DNA of 64,000 nucleotides from JBGAJN01 sp044224905. Its GTDB lineage: Bacteria > Verrucomicrobiota > Verrucomicrobiia > Limisphaerales > JBGAJN01. The notes beneath the pieces are model-generated. The model was not told the origin of the DNA. It searched no databases and saw only the letters and a list, made by a program, of their open reading frames with translations. A program made the position numbers and the translations under genes. The stretch lies in NCBI GenBank assembly GCA_044224905.1, contig JBGAJN010000001.1, forward strand, positions 868,001 to 932,000, written 5' to 3'. Shown piece after piece: positions 49,909-58,005 of this stretch; positions within the stretch are counted from its first letter, which is position 1, and each line of letters opens with the position of its first letter.

Positions 49909-50460
49909 TTAGATTTTCGGAACAGAACGTCGGATTTTCTCCAACAGGTCGAGGGTGCCATGCCGCTGACACCATTTTTCAATGTAACCCGTGTCAAGTT
50001 TTCCGCCCTGAACGGCCAGAACGTTACGGATATCGTCCTCGTCCTTGCTGCGAGCCCAGCGCAGTTTACTCACCACTACGTCTTCCGGCGAAAGCAACCA
50101 AACCTTCCGTCCAAAAAGGTTTTCCTCGCGCCGTCGAGCAAATCGCTCCTGATCGTGCGGATCTTGAGACAAGATAAACAACTCAATCTTGAAACGCTTC
50201 GTCCGGTGCCGAATGTATTGTCGGTGCGTGCCAGTCACGGTTTCGAAACTCAACTGCGGATCGACTTGAAAGTCATCACCGAGCAAACGCCCAAACTCTT
50301 CATTCACGCCCGATGCCAGTTGAATGACAAAATCCGCGTCCTTCGTAGACCTTGGGATGCCGTAGTAGTTGCTCGCGAACGAACCCACCACTGCATAGCG
50401 AACGCCAGCGGCGGAGAGCGCCTCAGCCACTTGCAGTGTCAGGCTTTGAGGCGGCGTCAT
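49909..50460 (-). CDS. Nucleotidyltransferase-fold protein inserted between nuoC and nuoD
   Basis: A 183-residue protein of the small nucleotidyltransferase superfamily. The signature is VVGSFASNYYGIPRSTKDAD: the GS motif (26-27) and DxD pair (Asp41, Asp43), with a candidate third acid in KIELFIL (Glu93). The C-terminal half (RKVWLLSPEDVVVSKLRWAR, KDEDDIRNVLAVQ) matches stand-alone nucleotidyltransferases that pair with a small partner. It starts at 50460, with the ATG overlapping the partner's stop as ATGA. Such pairs behave like MNT/HEPN or AbiEii-type modules, but toxin or AMPylase activity here is inference. It has no link to respiration. Confidence 0.8.
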   Translation of the reverse strand: MTPPQSLTLQVAEALSAAGVRYAVVGSFASNYYGIPRSTKDADFVIQLASGVNEEFGRLLGDDFQVDPQLSFETVTGTHRQYIRHRTKRFKIELFILSQDPHDQERFARRREENLFGRKVWLLSPEDVVVSKLRWARSKDEDDIRNVLAVQGGKLDTGYIEKWCQRHGTLDLLEKIRRSVPKI

Positions 50461-50738
50461 TTTGCCCTCTCCATTCGATCCTGCAGTTCCAATCGCCGGT
50501 CCAACTCCAGTCGGCAATCTTCTGCAGTGAAGCTCGGATTCTGGTTGCGAATGCCCTCCAGAGTGATTCCGCACGCGTATTCGAAAAGCCCCTCGCCCAG
50601 CAGGAATTTTTCCTCCGGTGACATGCTGCGAGCATCAATTACCGCTTCGCGGTAGAGCTCATCAATCAGCGGGGTAAATTCGCTGCGGAACACTCCCGAT
50701 TGGTATGGGCGCGCGACCTCTTTCAATTCATCGCTCAC
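50457..50738 (-). CDS. Small partner protein of the nucleotidyltransferase
   Basis: A 93-residue, acidic, helical protein starting at GTG 50738, which overlaps the nuoC stop (GTGA). The block ARSMSPEEKFLLGEGLFEYA with CGITLEGIRNQNPSFTAEDC resembles a recurring small-protein family found directly upstream of stand-alone nucleotidyltransferases; the recognition is from memory of the pattern MSPEE...GLxLFE...GIRxxxP. Its stop overlaps the nucleotidyltransferase ATG, so the pair is translationally coupled. Function is unknown; partner or antitoxin-like roles are possible. Confidence 0.7.
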   Translation of the reverse strand: MSDELKEVARPYQSGVFRSEFTPLIDELYREAVIDARSMSPEEKFLLGEGLFEYACGITLEGIRNQNPSFTAEDCRLELDRRLELQDRMERAK

Positions 50739-51370
50739 GCTTTACCCTCCGTGGCGGCGTGCTGTTTTGCTTTGGTCAGCACGTCATCGTGCGGGGTCGG
50801 CTCGTATTCGTAATCATCCGGCTCCACGTAATCTTTGCGCATCGGGAAATCCTTGTAGCCATCCCACATGAGGATGCGGCGCAGGTCGGGGTGGCCGTCG
50901 AAGAGGATTCCGTAGAGATCGAAAACCTCGCGTTCTTGAAATTCCGCGCCGCGCCACAGCGGCGTGAGCGAAGGAAGATGATTCTGCTCGGCACGATCCC
51001 CCGTACGCATCCGGAAGATGACCGGCCCGTGCTTCAATGCAATCGAGTAAAGGTGGTACACCGCTTCGAGATACCCGGGGCGCTTGGTCTTCTTCACTTC
51101 CTCGACCTCTTTTTCGACGCCATCGACGAGCTTCTTCACTTTCACCTTCTCGGTGAGTTCGAGCTCGGGCCAATCGATTCCGGTGACGTTCGAGCAATAG
51201 TCGAGGTAAAGTTGCGCGTCGTCGCGGAGAAACCGGGCGACGGCGACGGCGTGTTCGTTATCGACGAGCAACGAATGCTGCGCGCTCGGCGCGTCGTTGC
51301 GGATGATTTCGAGTCGCGCGCCGGGAACGGCAGCTTCGACGCGAGCTTTGATTTGCTCCAACGTTTCCAT
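50735..51370 (-). CDS. nuoC: NADH-quinone oxidoreductase subunit C with charged insertion
   Basis: A 211-residue 30-kDa-type subunit. The family signature lies in the C-terminal half: PLWRGAEFQEREVFDLYGI with LFDGHPDLRRILMWDGYKDF and PMRKDYV. The N-terminal domain is ordinary up to VTGIDWPELE, but then a highly charged segment of about 28 residues (LTEKVKVKKLVDGVEKEVEE, then VKKTKRPGY) interrupts it before the usual YHLYSI strand. I chose the ATG at 51370; the frame is open further upstream but overlaps nuoB. It starts 8 bp after nuoB, and its stop overlaps the small partner gene as GTGA. Confidence 0.93.
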   Translation of the reverse strand: METLEQIKARVEAAVPGARLEIIRNDAPSAQHSLLVDNEHAVAVARFLRDDAQLYLDYCSNVTGIDWPELELTEKVKVKKLVDGVEKEVEEVKKTKRPGYLEAVYHLYSIALKHGPVIFRMRTGDRAEQNHLPSLTPLWRGAEFQEREVFDLYGILFDGHPDLRRILMWDGYKDFPMRKDYVEPDDYEYEPTPHDDVLTKAKQHAATEGKA

Positions 51371-51378
51371 CGTTTTAC

Positions 51379-51990
51379 TTAGCCCCTTACGATCGTTGCC
51401 GGCTGCCACACCTGAGGGTTCTTCGACGGGACGAGGTCGTGTTCGCCGAATTGCGGGACGGGAAATTCGCTGGGCGCGTCGGCTTGCAGATGGCGCGGGC
51501 GATTCGGGCCGGTGAGCTTTTGCTCGTCGATCTTCTTCTGTAGGGTCATGAACGCGTGCAGCAACGCTTCGGGCCGCGGCGGGCAACCGGGAATGTGGAC
51601 GTCCACCGGGATGAATCTGTCGATGCCCTTGAGCACATTGTATCCCTGTTTGAACGGTCCGCCGGAGATCGCGCACGCGCCCATCGCGATGACGTATTTG
51701 GGCTCGGGCATCTGGTTGTAAAGGCGCACGACTTGCGGCGCCATTTTCTTGGTCACCGTGCCGGCCACGATCATGAGGTCGGCCTGGCGGGGCGAGGGTC
51801 GGAACACTTCCGCGCCGAAACGCGCGAGGTCCCAACGCGACATGCTGGCGGCCATCATTTCAATCGCGCAGCACGCGAGACCGAAGGACAGCGGCCAGAC
51901 AGAATTCTTGCGACCCCAGTTGTAAAGCTCTTCGAGCTTCACTGTGTAGATACCCTGCTTCTGCAGTTCATTGCGCAAGCCTTCGTCCAT
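51379..51990 (-). CDS. nuoB: NADH-quinone oxidoreductase subunit B
   Basis: A 203-residue subunit carrying the terminal [4Fe-4S] cluster N2. Its ligands are the tandem cysteines in SFGLACCAIEMM (40-41), Cys106 in AMGACAISGG and Cys136 in HIPGCPPRP. The GTVTKKMAP block is present. The ATG at 51990 (MDEGLRNELQKQGI) is used; upstream sequence to 52155 overlaps the cytochrome-like gene. A C-terminal extension of about 45 residues ends PSKNPQVWQPATIVRG. It lies 58 bp downstream of the cytochrome-like gene. Confidence 0.96.
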   Translation of the reverse strand: MDEGLRNELQKQGIYTVKLEELYNWGRKNSVWPLSFGLACCAIEMMAASMSRWDLARFGAEVFRPSPRQADLMIVAGTVTKKMAPQVVRLYNQMPEPKYVIAMGACAISGGPFKQGYNVLKGIDRFIPVDVHIPGCPPRPEALLHAFMTLQKKIDEQKLTGPNRPRHLQADAPSEFPVPQFGEHDLVPSKNPQVWQPATIVRG

Positions 51991-52048
51991 GCGCGGCGAA
52001 TGTAGGAGAGAAAAGCGGAAGCTCCAAGTGGAAAGCCGCGCGCGAAGA

Positions 52049-53377
52049 TTAATTTCCGCCGCCGGTTTCCGTGCTCGTCGCCGCGGGCTTGCGCCAATAC
52101 TCGGGAAGGTTCGGCTTCGTGTCGACGAGGATTTCCAAAATGTTCTTCCGATCATCGGCGGTCAGGCGCGCGAAGTCTTCGTTCGTATCCTTGCCGGTGA
52201 GGATGTCGTGGAGGCGTTGCAGCAAGTGATCGCGCATCACCGTCGGTAACGCGTCGAACGCTTCGGAGTAGATGAGGTAACTGCAGGGATACTTGAACAG
52301 GCGCGTTTGCAAATCGAAGTCACGGAGCGAACGGCCTTTCTTGTCGCGCGGGCCTTGCTCGGCGAACCACTTCACGTATTCCGGATTTCCCTCGATCGGC
52401 GCGGTGAACGTGTGCTCTTCGGTAAAGAGGAGGTAGCGGAGGAACGAAGCGACCTGCGTCCGCAAATAGCGGATGTGCTCATAGGTCTTCATCATGATCT
52501 GCGTCTCGTAGTTCAGGCGTGTGATGTAATTGTGCATCTGGCCCTGATGTTCGAGCACGGTGAGCGCGACGATATCGCTGCCCTTGGTGACGTATTTGTC
52601 CTGATTGAAGAACTCAGTAAGGTCGCTTTGGTTGCAGCGGAAAAGTGGATCCTTCTCGTAACGATCTAAATCTTTTTTGCCAATCAGATTACCGCGATGG
52701 GTTTGATTGCCCGACTTGCCGGTCACGTACCAACCACCCCAGCGATCCGACAACGGCGTGCGGTGATTGATGTAGCTGATCTCATTCGATTGATCGATTT
52801 CGCCCGTTTCATCCGTGGCGATGGAGCGCACGAAATGTCCCGGCACGCCGAGCGTCTTGGCCGCGCCGTGGCAAGACGTGCAGTCATTCGCGCGGGCGAA
52901 TCTCGGTTTTTCATTCGGATCCAGCGACAACGTGTAAAACACGCCGCCAAGTTTCGGATCGACCGCGCTGACTTCCATCACCGGCGCGCCGGGAATGAAG
53001 CCGAGGTAAATGTCGTCGTTGAAGAAAATGGAGCGCGGATTGTCCGGCGTGATGAACGTGCGCTGCAGTGAAGTTTTGGAGAAGACCAGCATCTGCGAGG
53101 ACTTCGGAACGTTGAGCGCTTCGAGCAACGCGGGCAGCCAGCCGTATTTCGGATGATAGGTCAGCTTCACTTCGCCGGAGTCGATCTTCGCCTGCAACTT
53201 CTCGATCGGGCTGTTCAGCGGCTTGTTGTTGTAGTCAATGATCTCCTCTTCGTAAGGAACCTTGTGGGTCGATCCTTGGAAATCATCCGCGCGCGTGGAG
53301 GGCGACGCGAGAAACAATCCGAACGCGGCGAGGGTGACCCGCACGGCGAGACGCTGGTGGACGAAACTCGGTTTCAT
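52049..53377 (-). CDS. Exported monoheme cytochrome c-like protein inside the nuo operon
   Basis: A 442-residue protein with a signal peptide (VTLAAFGLFLASPSTRADD). One heme c motif, CTSCH, lies at residues 166-170. The surrounding blocks are KYGWLPALLEALNVPKSSQM, NPRSIFFNDDIYLGFIPGAP, DPKLGGVFYTL, GVPGHFVRSI and DRWGGWYVTGKSGNQTHRGN. I recall a similar block order in uncharacterised cytochrome-like proteins of Acidobacteriota and PVC bacteria, but I cannot name the family. The many conserved aromatic and acidic residues suggest an enzyme, not a simple carrier. It lies between nuoA (104 bp) and nuoB (58 bp), same strand. Its product must be periplasmic, so it cannot be part of the cytosolic arm. 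Confidence 0.75.
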   Translation of the reverse strand: MKPSFVHQRLAVRVTLAAFGLFLASPSTRADDFQGSTHKVPYEEEIIDYNNKPLNSPIEKLQAKIDSGEVKLTYHPKYGWLPALLEALNVPKSSQMLVFSKTSLQRTFITPDNPRSIFFNDDIYLGFIPGAPVMEVSAVDPKLGGVFYTLSLDPNEKPRFARANDCTSCHGAAKTLGVPGHFVRSIATDETGEIDQSNEISYINHRTPLSDRWGGWYVTGKSGNQTHRGNLIGKKDLDRYEKDPLFRCNQSDLTEFFNQDKYVTKGSDIVALTVLEHQGQMHNYITRLNYETQIMMKTYEHIRYLRTQVASFLRYLLFTEEHTFTAPIEGNPEYVKWFAEQGPRDKKGRSLRDFDLQTRLFKYPCSYLIYSEAFDALPTVMRDHLLQRLHDILTGKDTNEDFARLTADDRKNILEILVDTKPNLPEYWRKPAATSTETGGGN

Positions 53378-53481
53378 GGTTGCTGACAGATCCTGACGGA
53401 AACCGCGGGCGTTCACTTCGCCGAAATTGCACTAATCGGACCGCTCTTTGACTTGCGTCAAGAAAACGGGGGCCGCGAGGC

Positions 53482-53859
53482 CTATTTCCAGTTCAACACG
53501 CCCTTTTTCCAGGCCCAAACCAGCCCTTCGACCAGCAGCAGCAGGAAAACCATCATGGCAAGAAATGCGCCCACCGACAGCCCCCCGAAGGCCACGGCGA
53601 ACGGCAGCAGAAAAACTGTCTCCACGTCGAAGATCAGGAAAATGATCGCGTAGAGGTAATACTCCGAGCGGAATTGCACCCACGCGTCGCCTTTGGACTC
53701 CAGACCGCATTCGTAGATCGCGTTCTTATCGTGCCCGGGCTTCTGCGGAGAAAAGAAAATCGCCCACAAGCGCGCAAGCAGCAGCGGACCCAGCGCAAAG
53801 CCGGCGGCGGCGATCGCGAAGATCGTCAGAAAAAGATACGGGTGATTGTTCGAGGACAT
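53482..53859 (-). CDS. nuoA: NADH-quinone oxidoreductase subunit A
   Basis: A 125-residue three-helix subunit. Hallmarks are the conserved loop KNAIYECGLESKGDAWVQFR with its cysteine and the helix YAIIFLIFDVETVFLLPFA with the paired Asp and Glu. Length and layout are standard. It is the first nuo gene of the operon, preceded after 9 bp by a 91-residue hypothetical gene and followed by the monoheme cytochrome-like gene. Confidence 0.95.
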   Translation of the reverse strand: MSSNNHPYLFLTIFAIAAAGFALGPLLLARLWAIFFSPQKPGHDKNAIYECGLESKGDAWVQFRSEYYLYAIIFLIFDVETVFLLPFAVAFGGLSVGAFLAMMVFLLLLVEGLVWAWKKGVLNWK

Positions 53860-53868
53860 GGCGCGCGG

Positions 53869-54144
53869 TCAGTTTTGATGATTGGACAACCGCTGCAAGC
53901 CGACTTCATGCGCGATGTCATCGAATTCCTCGCGGCTGACCTGATGGAGTTCCTTGCCCTTCTTCGCGAGCTTCTCGTTGATCTTGATGGCTTTCTCGGT
54001 CATCTGCTCGTGCGTTTCCTTCGAGCCGCCGACGAGGGCGAAGTTCGGTCCGGTGGTCATCCGTTTGTGACCATCAGTGTCGAGGCCCACGCCGACCATC
54101 AACGCTTTGGGCTCGGACTTCTTCTTTTTCGGAAGGTTCGCCAT
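53869..54144 (-). CDS. Small hypothetical protein at the head of the nuo operon
   Basis: A 91-residue, charged, soluble protein with a Lys-rich start (MANLPKKKKSEPKAL). The central GVGLDTDGHKRMTTGPNFAL and VGGSKETHEQMTEKAIKI read as a conserved, compact domain, followed by LAKKGKELHQVSREEFDDI. No family is recognised and no metal motif is obvious. It starts at 54144 and ends 9 bp before nuoA, so it is probably the first gene of the complex I transcript. A regulatory or assembly role is possible but unsupported. Confidence 0.7.
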   Translation of the reverse strand: MANLPKKKKSEPKALMVGVGLDTDGHKRMTTGPNFALVGGSKETHEQMTEKAIKINEKLAKKGKELHQVSREEFDDIAHEVGLQRLSNHQN

Positions 54145-54210
54145 GCGCCCAAGCTAATGGTTTCGCCCCGAAACTCAAGGCGCAAAACGCTCCGAGAATC
54201 GTGTTCGCCG

Positions 54211-54894
54211 TTACGGAACCGTCAACGGTTCGCCGTTTTGCGCCGGCCCAAGCCCTAGCAGAAACGGCGCGGCGCGCTTCGCCCATTCCTCCGGCGTGGG
54301 ATAACTCTTCGCCGAACCGCCGAAACAACTGCGCAGCATCTCCGTGTTAATGATCCCGGGATTCAACGGTACCGCCGCCATGCCGCTCGGCAACTCCAGC
54401 GCCAGTGCCCGGGTGAGACCTTCAATCGCCCACTTCGTCGCGCAATACGGTGCCACCTCCGCGTCGACCGAACGCCCCCAGCCGGAGCTGAAGTTCACGA
54501 TCACGCCGCGCTTGCTCTCGATCATCGCCGGAACGAAATGCCGGATCACGTTGGCGACGCCCTTGATGTTCACGTCGATCACTTCGCCGAACTCGCGCGC
54601 GGAGATCTCCCACAACGGCGCGTTGCGGTTGATGAGCGCGGCGTTGTTCAACAGCAGATCCGGCGCGCCGTGACGCGAGAGCAACAGGCTCGCCCACGAT
54701 TTCACGTCATCATCGGACGCAACATCGGCGGGATAAAAATCATGCGGCGGTCCGTGGCGACGTGCGAGTTCCTTGATCGCCTTGGCGGAGCGACCGCACC
54801 CAAGCACCGTGTGCCCGAGCCGGATAAACTCTTCCGTCAGCGCGCGTCCGAGACCGCGCGAAACGCCGGTGATGACAATGACTTTACTGGCCAT
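54211..54894 (-). CDS. Short-chain dehydrogenase/reductase (SDR)
   Basis: A 227-residue classical SDR with a Rossmann fold. The cofactor motif TGVSRGLG spans 9-16, NNAALINRN (83-91) follows, and the catalytic set is Ser136/137 in VNFSSGWG with Tyr150-x3-Lys154 in YCATK. The dinucleotide is not certain, but an Arg in GCGRSAKAI after strand 2 favours NADP(H). The PG motif is PLNPGIINTEML. Substrate is unknown. The start is the ATG at 54894. It lies between the dnaJ-like gene and the nuo operon on the same strand. Confidence 0.93.
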   Translation of the reverse strand: MASKVIVITGVSRGLGRALTEEFIRLGHTVLGCGRSAKAIKELARRHGPPHDFYPADVASDDDVKSWASLLLSRHGAPDLLLNNAALINRNAPLWEISAREFGEVIDVNIKGVANVIRHFVPAMIESKRGVIVNFSSGWGRSVDAEVAPYCATKWAIEGLTRALALELPSGMAAVPLNPGIINTEMLRSCFGGSAKSYPTPEEWAKRAAPFLLGLGPAQNGEPLTVP

Positions 54895-54974
54895 GCCGGA
54901 ACACATCGCGGCAAACCGCGCCGTCGGCAAATATTTTCTTTTCGCATCAATTCGCGTGCTCCGCGGACGAACGC

Positions 54975-56024
54975 TCAGCTCTCACGCGGATTGAACTTCG
55001 ACTCTTTCGCGAGTTGCTCCCACAACTGCCGCTCGGCATCGGTCAATTTCGCCGGCACTTCAATCTGCACTTCGACGATCAAGTCGCCCGCTTCACCACC
55101 GGTCTTCGGCAAGCCGCGACCGCGCACGCGCAATTGCTGACCGCTCTGGGTGCCCGGCGGAATCTTGATGCTGACCCGACCATCGAGCGTCGGCACGCTG
55201 ACGCTGGCGCCGAGCACCGCTTCCCACGGCGCAACCGCCGCCTCGCAGTGGAGCTGGCCATCGACGATCGAAAAATCCGGATGCTTCGCGATGCGTACGC
55301 GCAGATAGAGATCGCCGGCTTCGCCGCCGCCCGCGCCCGCTTCGCCGCGGCCGGGGAGACGCAGTTTCTGTCCCTCCGCCACGCCGGCGGGGATGCGCAC
55401 TTTGTAAGTATCCACCTTCGCGAGGTGACCGGAACCGCCGCACGTCGGGCAGGTGCGTTGCATCTTGTGACCGGTGCCGCTGCACGCTTCGCACACGGCT
55501 TCGCGGCGCAATGTCACCGACCGCACCGCACCGCGCGCCGCTTCCTCAAGCGGCACCATGATGTCGGCCTCGATGTCCTGTCCGCGCTCGGCCATTTCCT
55601 CCTGCGGAAATCCCGCGCCACCAAAACCACCACGCCGGCCGTTGCCGCGACCGCCGAACAGCTGCTCGAAGAAATCGCTGAAACCGGTCCCGCCAAATTC
55701 AAAGGTCGCCCCGCCATTGCCCGGCGCGCCGCCGCCACCGCGCGGGCGACGTCCGGAGAATTGCTGCTCCCAGCCCGGTGAGGGACGGAATTGCTCGCCG
55801 GCCTTCCAGTTGGGGCCGAGCTCGTCGTATTTCTTGCGTTTCGCGGGATCGCCGAGCACCTCGTAGGCCTCGTTGATCTCTTTGAACTTTTCCTCGGCGC
55901 GCTTCTTGTCCTTCGCGACGTCGGGGTGGTATTCGCGCGCGAGCTTGCGGAACGATTTCTTCAATTCGTCCTGGCTCGCCGTGCGCGGCACGCCGAGGAT
56001 TTTGTAATAATCCTTAAATTCCAC
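54975..56024 (-). CDS. DnaJ-like co-chaperone with half zinc finger
   Basis: A 349-residue J-domain protein. The J domain (1-70) has the HPD motif at 33-35, followed by a Gly/Phe-rich region (about 90-145, GRRPRGGGGAPGNGGATFEF). The zinc-binding region has only two CxxCxGxG motifs, CEACSGTG (178-185) and CPTCGGSG (192-199), where DnaJ has four. One zinc site is therefore missing. The C-terminal substrate domains are complete (VRIPAGVAEGQKLRLPGRGE, DGRVSIKIPPGTQSGQQLRV). It is intermediate between DnaJ and CbpA and stimulates DnaK ATPase by family inference. No dnaK or grpE is nearby. Confidence 0.9.
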   Translation of the reverse strand: MEFKDYYKILGVPRTASQDELKKSFRKLAREYHPDVAKDKKRAEEKFKEINEAYEVLGDPAKRKKYDELGPNWKAGEQFRPSPGWEQQFSGRRPRGGGGAPGNGGATFEFGGTGFSDFFEQLFGGRGNGRRGGFGGAGFPQEEMAERGQDIEADIMVPLEEAARGAVRSVTLRREAVCEACSGTGHKMQRTCPTCGGSGHLAKVDTYKVRIPAGVAEGQKLRLPGRGEAGAGGGEAGDLYLRVRIAKHPDFSIVDGQLHCEAAVAPWEAVLGASVSVPTLDGRVSIKIPPGTQSGQQLRVRGRGLPKTGGEAGDLIVEVQIEVPAKLTDAERQLWEQLAKESKFNPRES

Positions 56025-56143
56025 GGGCCAACTCTACCGCGACTCTCGCCCGTCGCCAATGGCGGACGTTGGTGAAAGTTTCGCGGGAATTGCGAGGCGT
56101 CCCAGCATTCACCGGCAAGATCGAGTTCTCCGCGCGCACGTCC

Positions 56144-56494
56144 TCAATGCTTCGCCCGTTTGAGCAACACGGTGAAGCGGGGCGGATTGGTGCTGTCCTT
56201 GGTCCAAAGGATCGCCTCCCACCCTTCGGCACCGGCTGCATCGAGCAACGGCCCGAGGTTGGCTTGGCCTTGCAGCGCGTGCTCGGTGTAGCCGCGAATG
56301 ATGCGATACTCCCACTTCGTAGGCGCTTCTCGATGGGACTGACGCTCAGGCCGCGGCGGTCGCTCCGGTTGCGGCGGTCGCTCCGGTTGCGGCGTGGAAG
56401 TCTGTTGGGGCGGCGATTGCGGCACGGTGGAACAACCGCCGAGGAGCAAGCTCATCGCAAGGGCGCTAACTGAGAATCGCAACTGGTTTTTCAT
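56144..56494 (-). CDS. Lipoprotein with DUF4177-like domain
   Basis: A 116-residue protein with lipobox SLLLGGC near residue 21. A Pro/Glu/Arg linker built from tandem PERPPQ units follows (see the 18-bp DNA repeat). The last 60 residues resemble DUF4177: KWEYRIIRGYTEHALQ, LGPLLDAAGAEGWEAILWTK and RFTVLLKRA, with the conserved GxEGWE. That domain has no known function. It is likely anchored in the outer or inner membrane, with the domain held off by the linker. It is divergent from nothing close; the sialidase-like gene ends 66 bp upstream on the same strand. Confidence 0.75.
   Translation of the reverse strand: MKNQLRFSVSALAMSLLLGGCSTVPQSPPQQTSTPQPERPPQPERPPRPERQSHREAPTKWEYRIIRGYTEHALQGQANLGPLLDAAGAEGWEAILWTKDSTNPPRFTVLLKRAKH
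56353..56395. repeat. 18-bp tandem repeat within the DUF4177-like lipoprotein gene
   Basis: Unit GCGGCGGTCGCTCCGGTT occurs at 56353-56370 and 56371-56388, with a partial third copy after it. On the coding strand it encodes the six-residue unit in the PERPPQPERPP linker. Length may vary between strains by unit gain or loss. Confidence 0.75.
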
Positions 56495-56559
56495 AGTCTT
56501 GGTGGTGGTGACGAATATGAAGTCGGATATTCGCAGGTTACCGCAGATTTGCTTCGTCG

Positions 56560-57717
56560 CTACTTTCCCTTATTGCCGGCGGCCGAGACGCGAGAAACGT
56601 ACACGCGGCTGTTGCTAGTACGCGTGCGGCCAAACTCGGAGGTCGTGACCAGCGAGAGTTCATCGTTCACAAAGGTCGTGCCGAAGTTCCCCAAATCATC
56701 GCGTCCGGGTGAGATCGGCACCGCGATCACTTCCGTCGATTTCTTCAGGCGCAAGTTGGCCGGATCCAACTCCGCCATCCACAGGGGCGCGCGATTGCGG
56801 AAGATCCCTTTGCTGCTTGGATCTGCGCGGGTGTAGACGAGATAGAGACGGCCCTGCTGCCGGACCCAGCGCATCTGCGTCGCGATCGACGGAACGAGCG
56901 AGCCGTCATCCCAGCGCAATTCCACGGCCGGCTCGAAACTTTGTCCGTCGCCGCTGACCGCGATGCGGTTTTGATCCGGGCACCGCATCGCGAGATAGAA
57001 GCGATCGCCGATTTTGGTGAGATGATATTCGCCCGTGTTCTTCGCCTGTTTCCCCAGCCCCTCGATCTGCGGACTGCGTGCGAGAATAGTGAGCTTCTCG
57101 CCATCGAAAGCCGCCTTGAGCACGCGGCCGCCGTTGCACGGCCACAACAACGTGCCGTCGGGTTGAATCCAGGGAAAGCCGCTCGTCGTGTTCGCGTCCG
57201 CTTCGCCGGTCAGCACCGTGTAATCCGCCGACCACTTGTGCGTCGCCGGATCGTAAACCGCATACGCCGGGAAACGCAGCGCGGTGAGCTTGACCGACGA
57301 CGTTCCGTAACCGGTGTAACCGACGCAATTTCCCAAGATCAAAACTTTCCCCGTGGGCGGATGAAACACCGGCAGCATCGCGCCGAACATTCCCATGATC
57401 CCCTCGCGCAGCGGGTGGGCGACGTACGGCAATTCAGTTAACAGAGCCCACGTCGCCCCGCCATCGTGGCTTGTGGTGAAACCCAGCCCCCGATAAACAT
57501 CCGTCCCCGTGGTGCTCAGTTTCGAGAGGGTCATCAGCAATTCGCTCGCGTTCGTGCCGATCGCGGTGGCTCGCGGGATCGTCCAGCGACTCCCCGCTGG
57601 CGCACCTTCCCGCACGAGTTGGGTGGTAACCACGAAAGGCTCCGCACCGAAGCCGGTGGCGAGCGCGAGCGAAAGCAACGCCGCGAGGCCAACGAGCAAG
57701 GCGAGGTGGCGGTTCAT
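56560..57717 (-). CDS. Exported sialidase-superfamily propeller protein (second)
   Basis: A 385-residue exported protein, with the start at ATG 57717 and a signal peptide (LALLVGLAALLSLALATGFG). One Asp box, TSHDGGATW, lies near residue 85. The rest reads as a propeller (GTLLWPCNGGRVLKAAFDGE, NRIAVSGDGQSFEPAVELRW, RWVRQQGRLYLVYTRADP). It differs from the five-Asp-box protein at 12293, so activity as a sialidase is doubtful; it may act on another carbohydrate or be a binding protein. It lies between the DUF4177-like lipoprotein and the PEP-CTERM gene, all on the minus strand. Confidence 0.75.
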   Translation of the reverse strand: MNRHLALLVGLAALLSLALATGFGAEPFVVTTQLVREGAPAGSRWTIPRATAIGTNASELLMTLSKLSTTGTDVYRGLGFTTSHDGGATWALLTELPYVAHPLREGIMGMFGAMLPVFHPPTGKVLILGNCVGYTGYGTSSVKLTALRFPAYAVYDPATHKWSADYTVLTGEADANTTSGFPWIQPDGTLLWPCNGGRVLKAAFDGEKLTILARSPQIEGLGKQAKNTGEYHLTKIGDRFYLAMRCPDQNRIAVSGDGQSFEPAVELRWDDGSLVPSIATQMRWVRQQGRLYLVYTRADPSSKGIFRNRAPLWMAELDPANLRLKKSTEVIAVPISPGRDDLGNFGTTFVNDELSLVTTSEFGRTRTSNSRVYVSRVSAAGNKGK

Positions 57718-58005
57718 GGAATCAACAGGTGCAAGATCACGACGAGAGCGTGCCGTCTTCAACGGGTGGGCGAAATGACAAAGTATAAGAGTGCCGCCTT
57801 GGCCAATCCAATTCTCCTGCCAAGCTGCTCTAACTAAACCGGCAGATCACCTCCAACGGCTATCGAGCACGGTTGGCAAGCATCGGGCGAATCGATTAAC
57901 TCTTGGACCATTTAAGGGGCCGCCCGTTGCACGGTCCGGACGCCGCGCGACTTTCCTGCCAAATCAAGGAACGCTGCGTGGCAGTGACCGAATTCTCGCT
58001 GCGCC

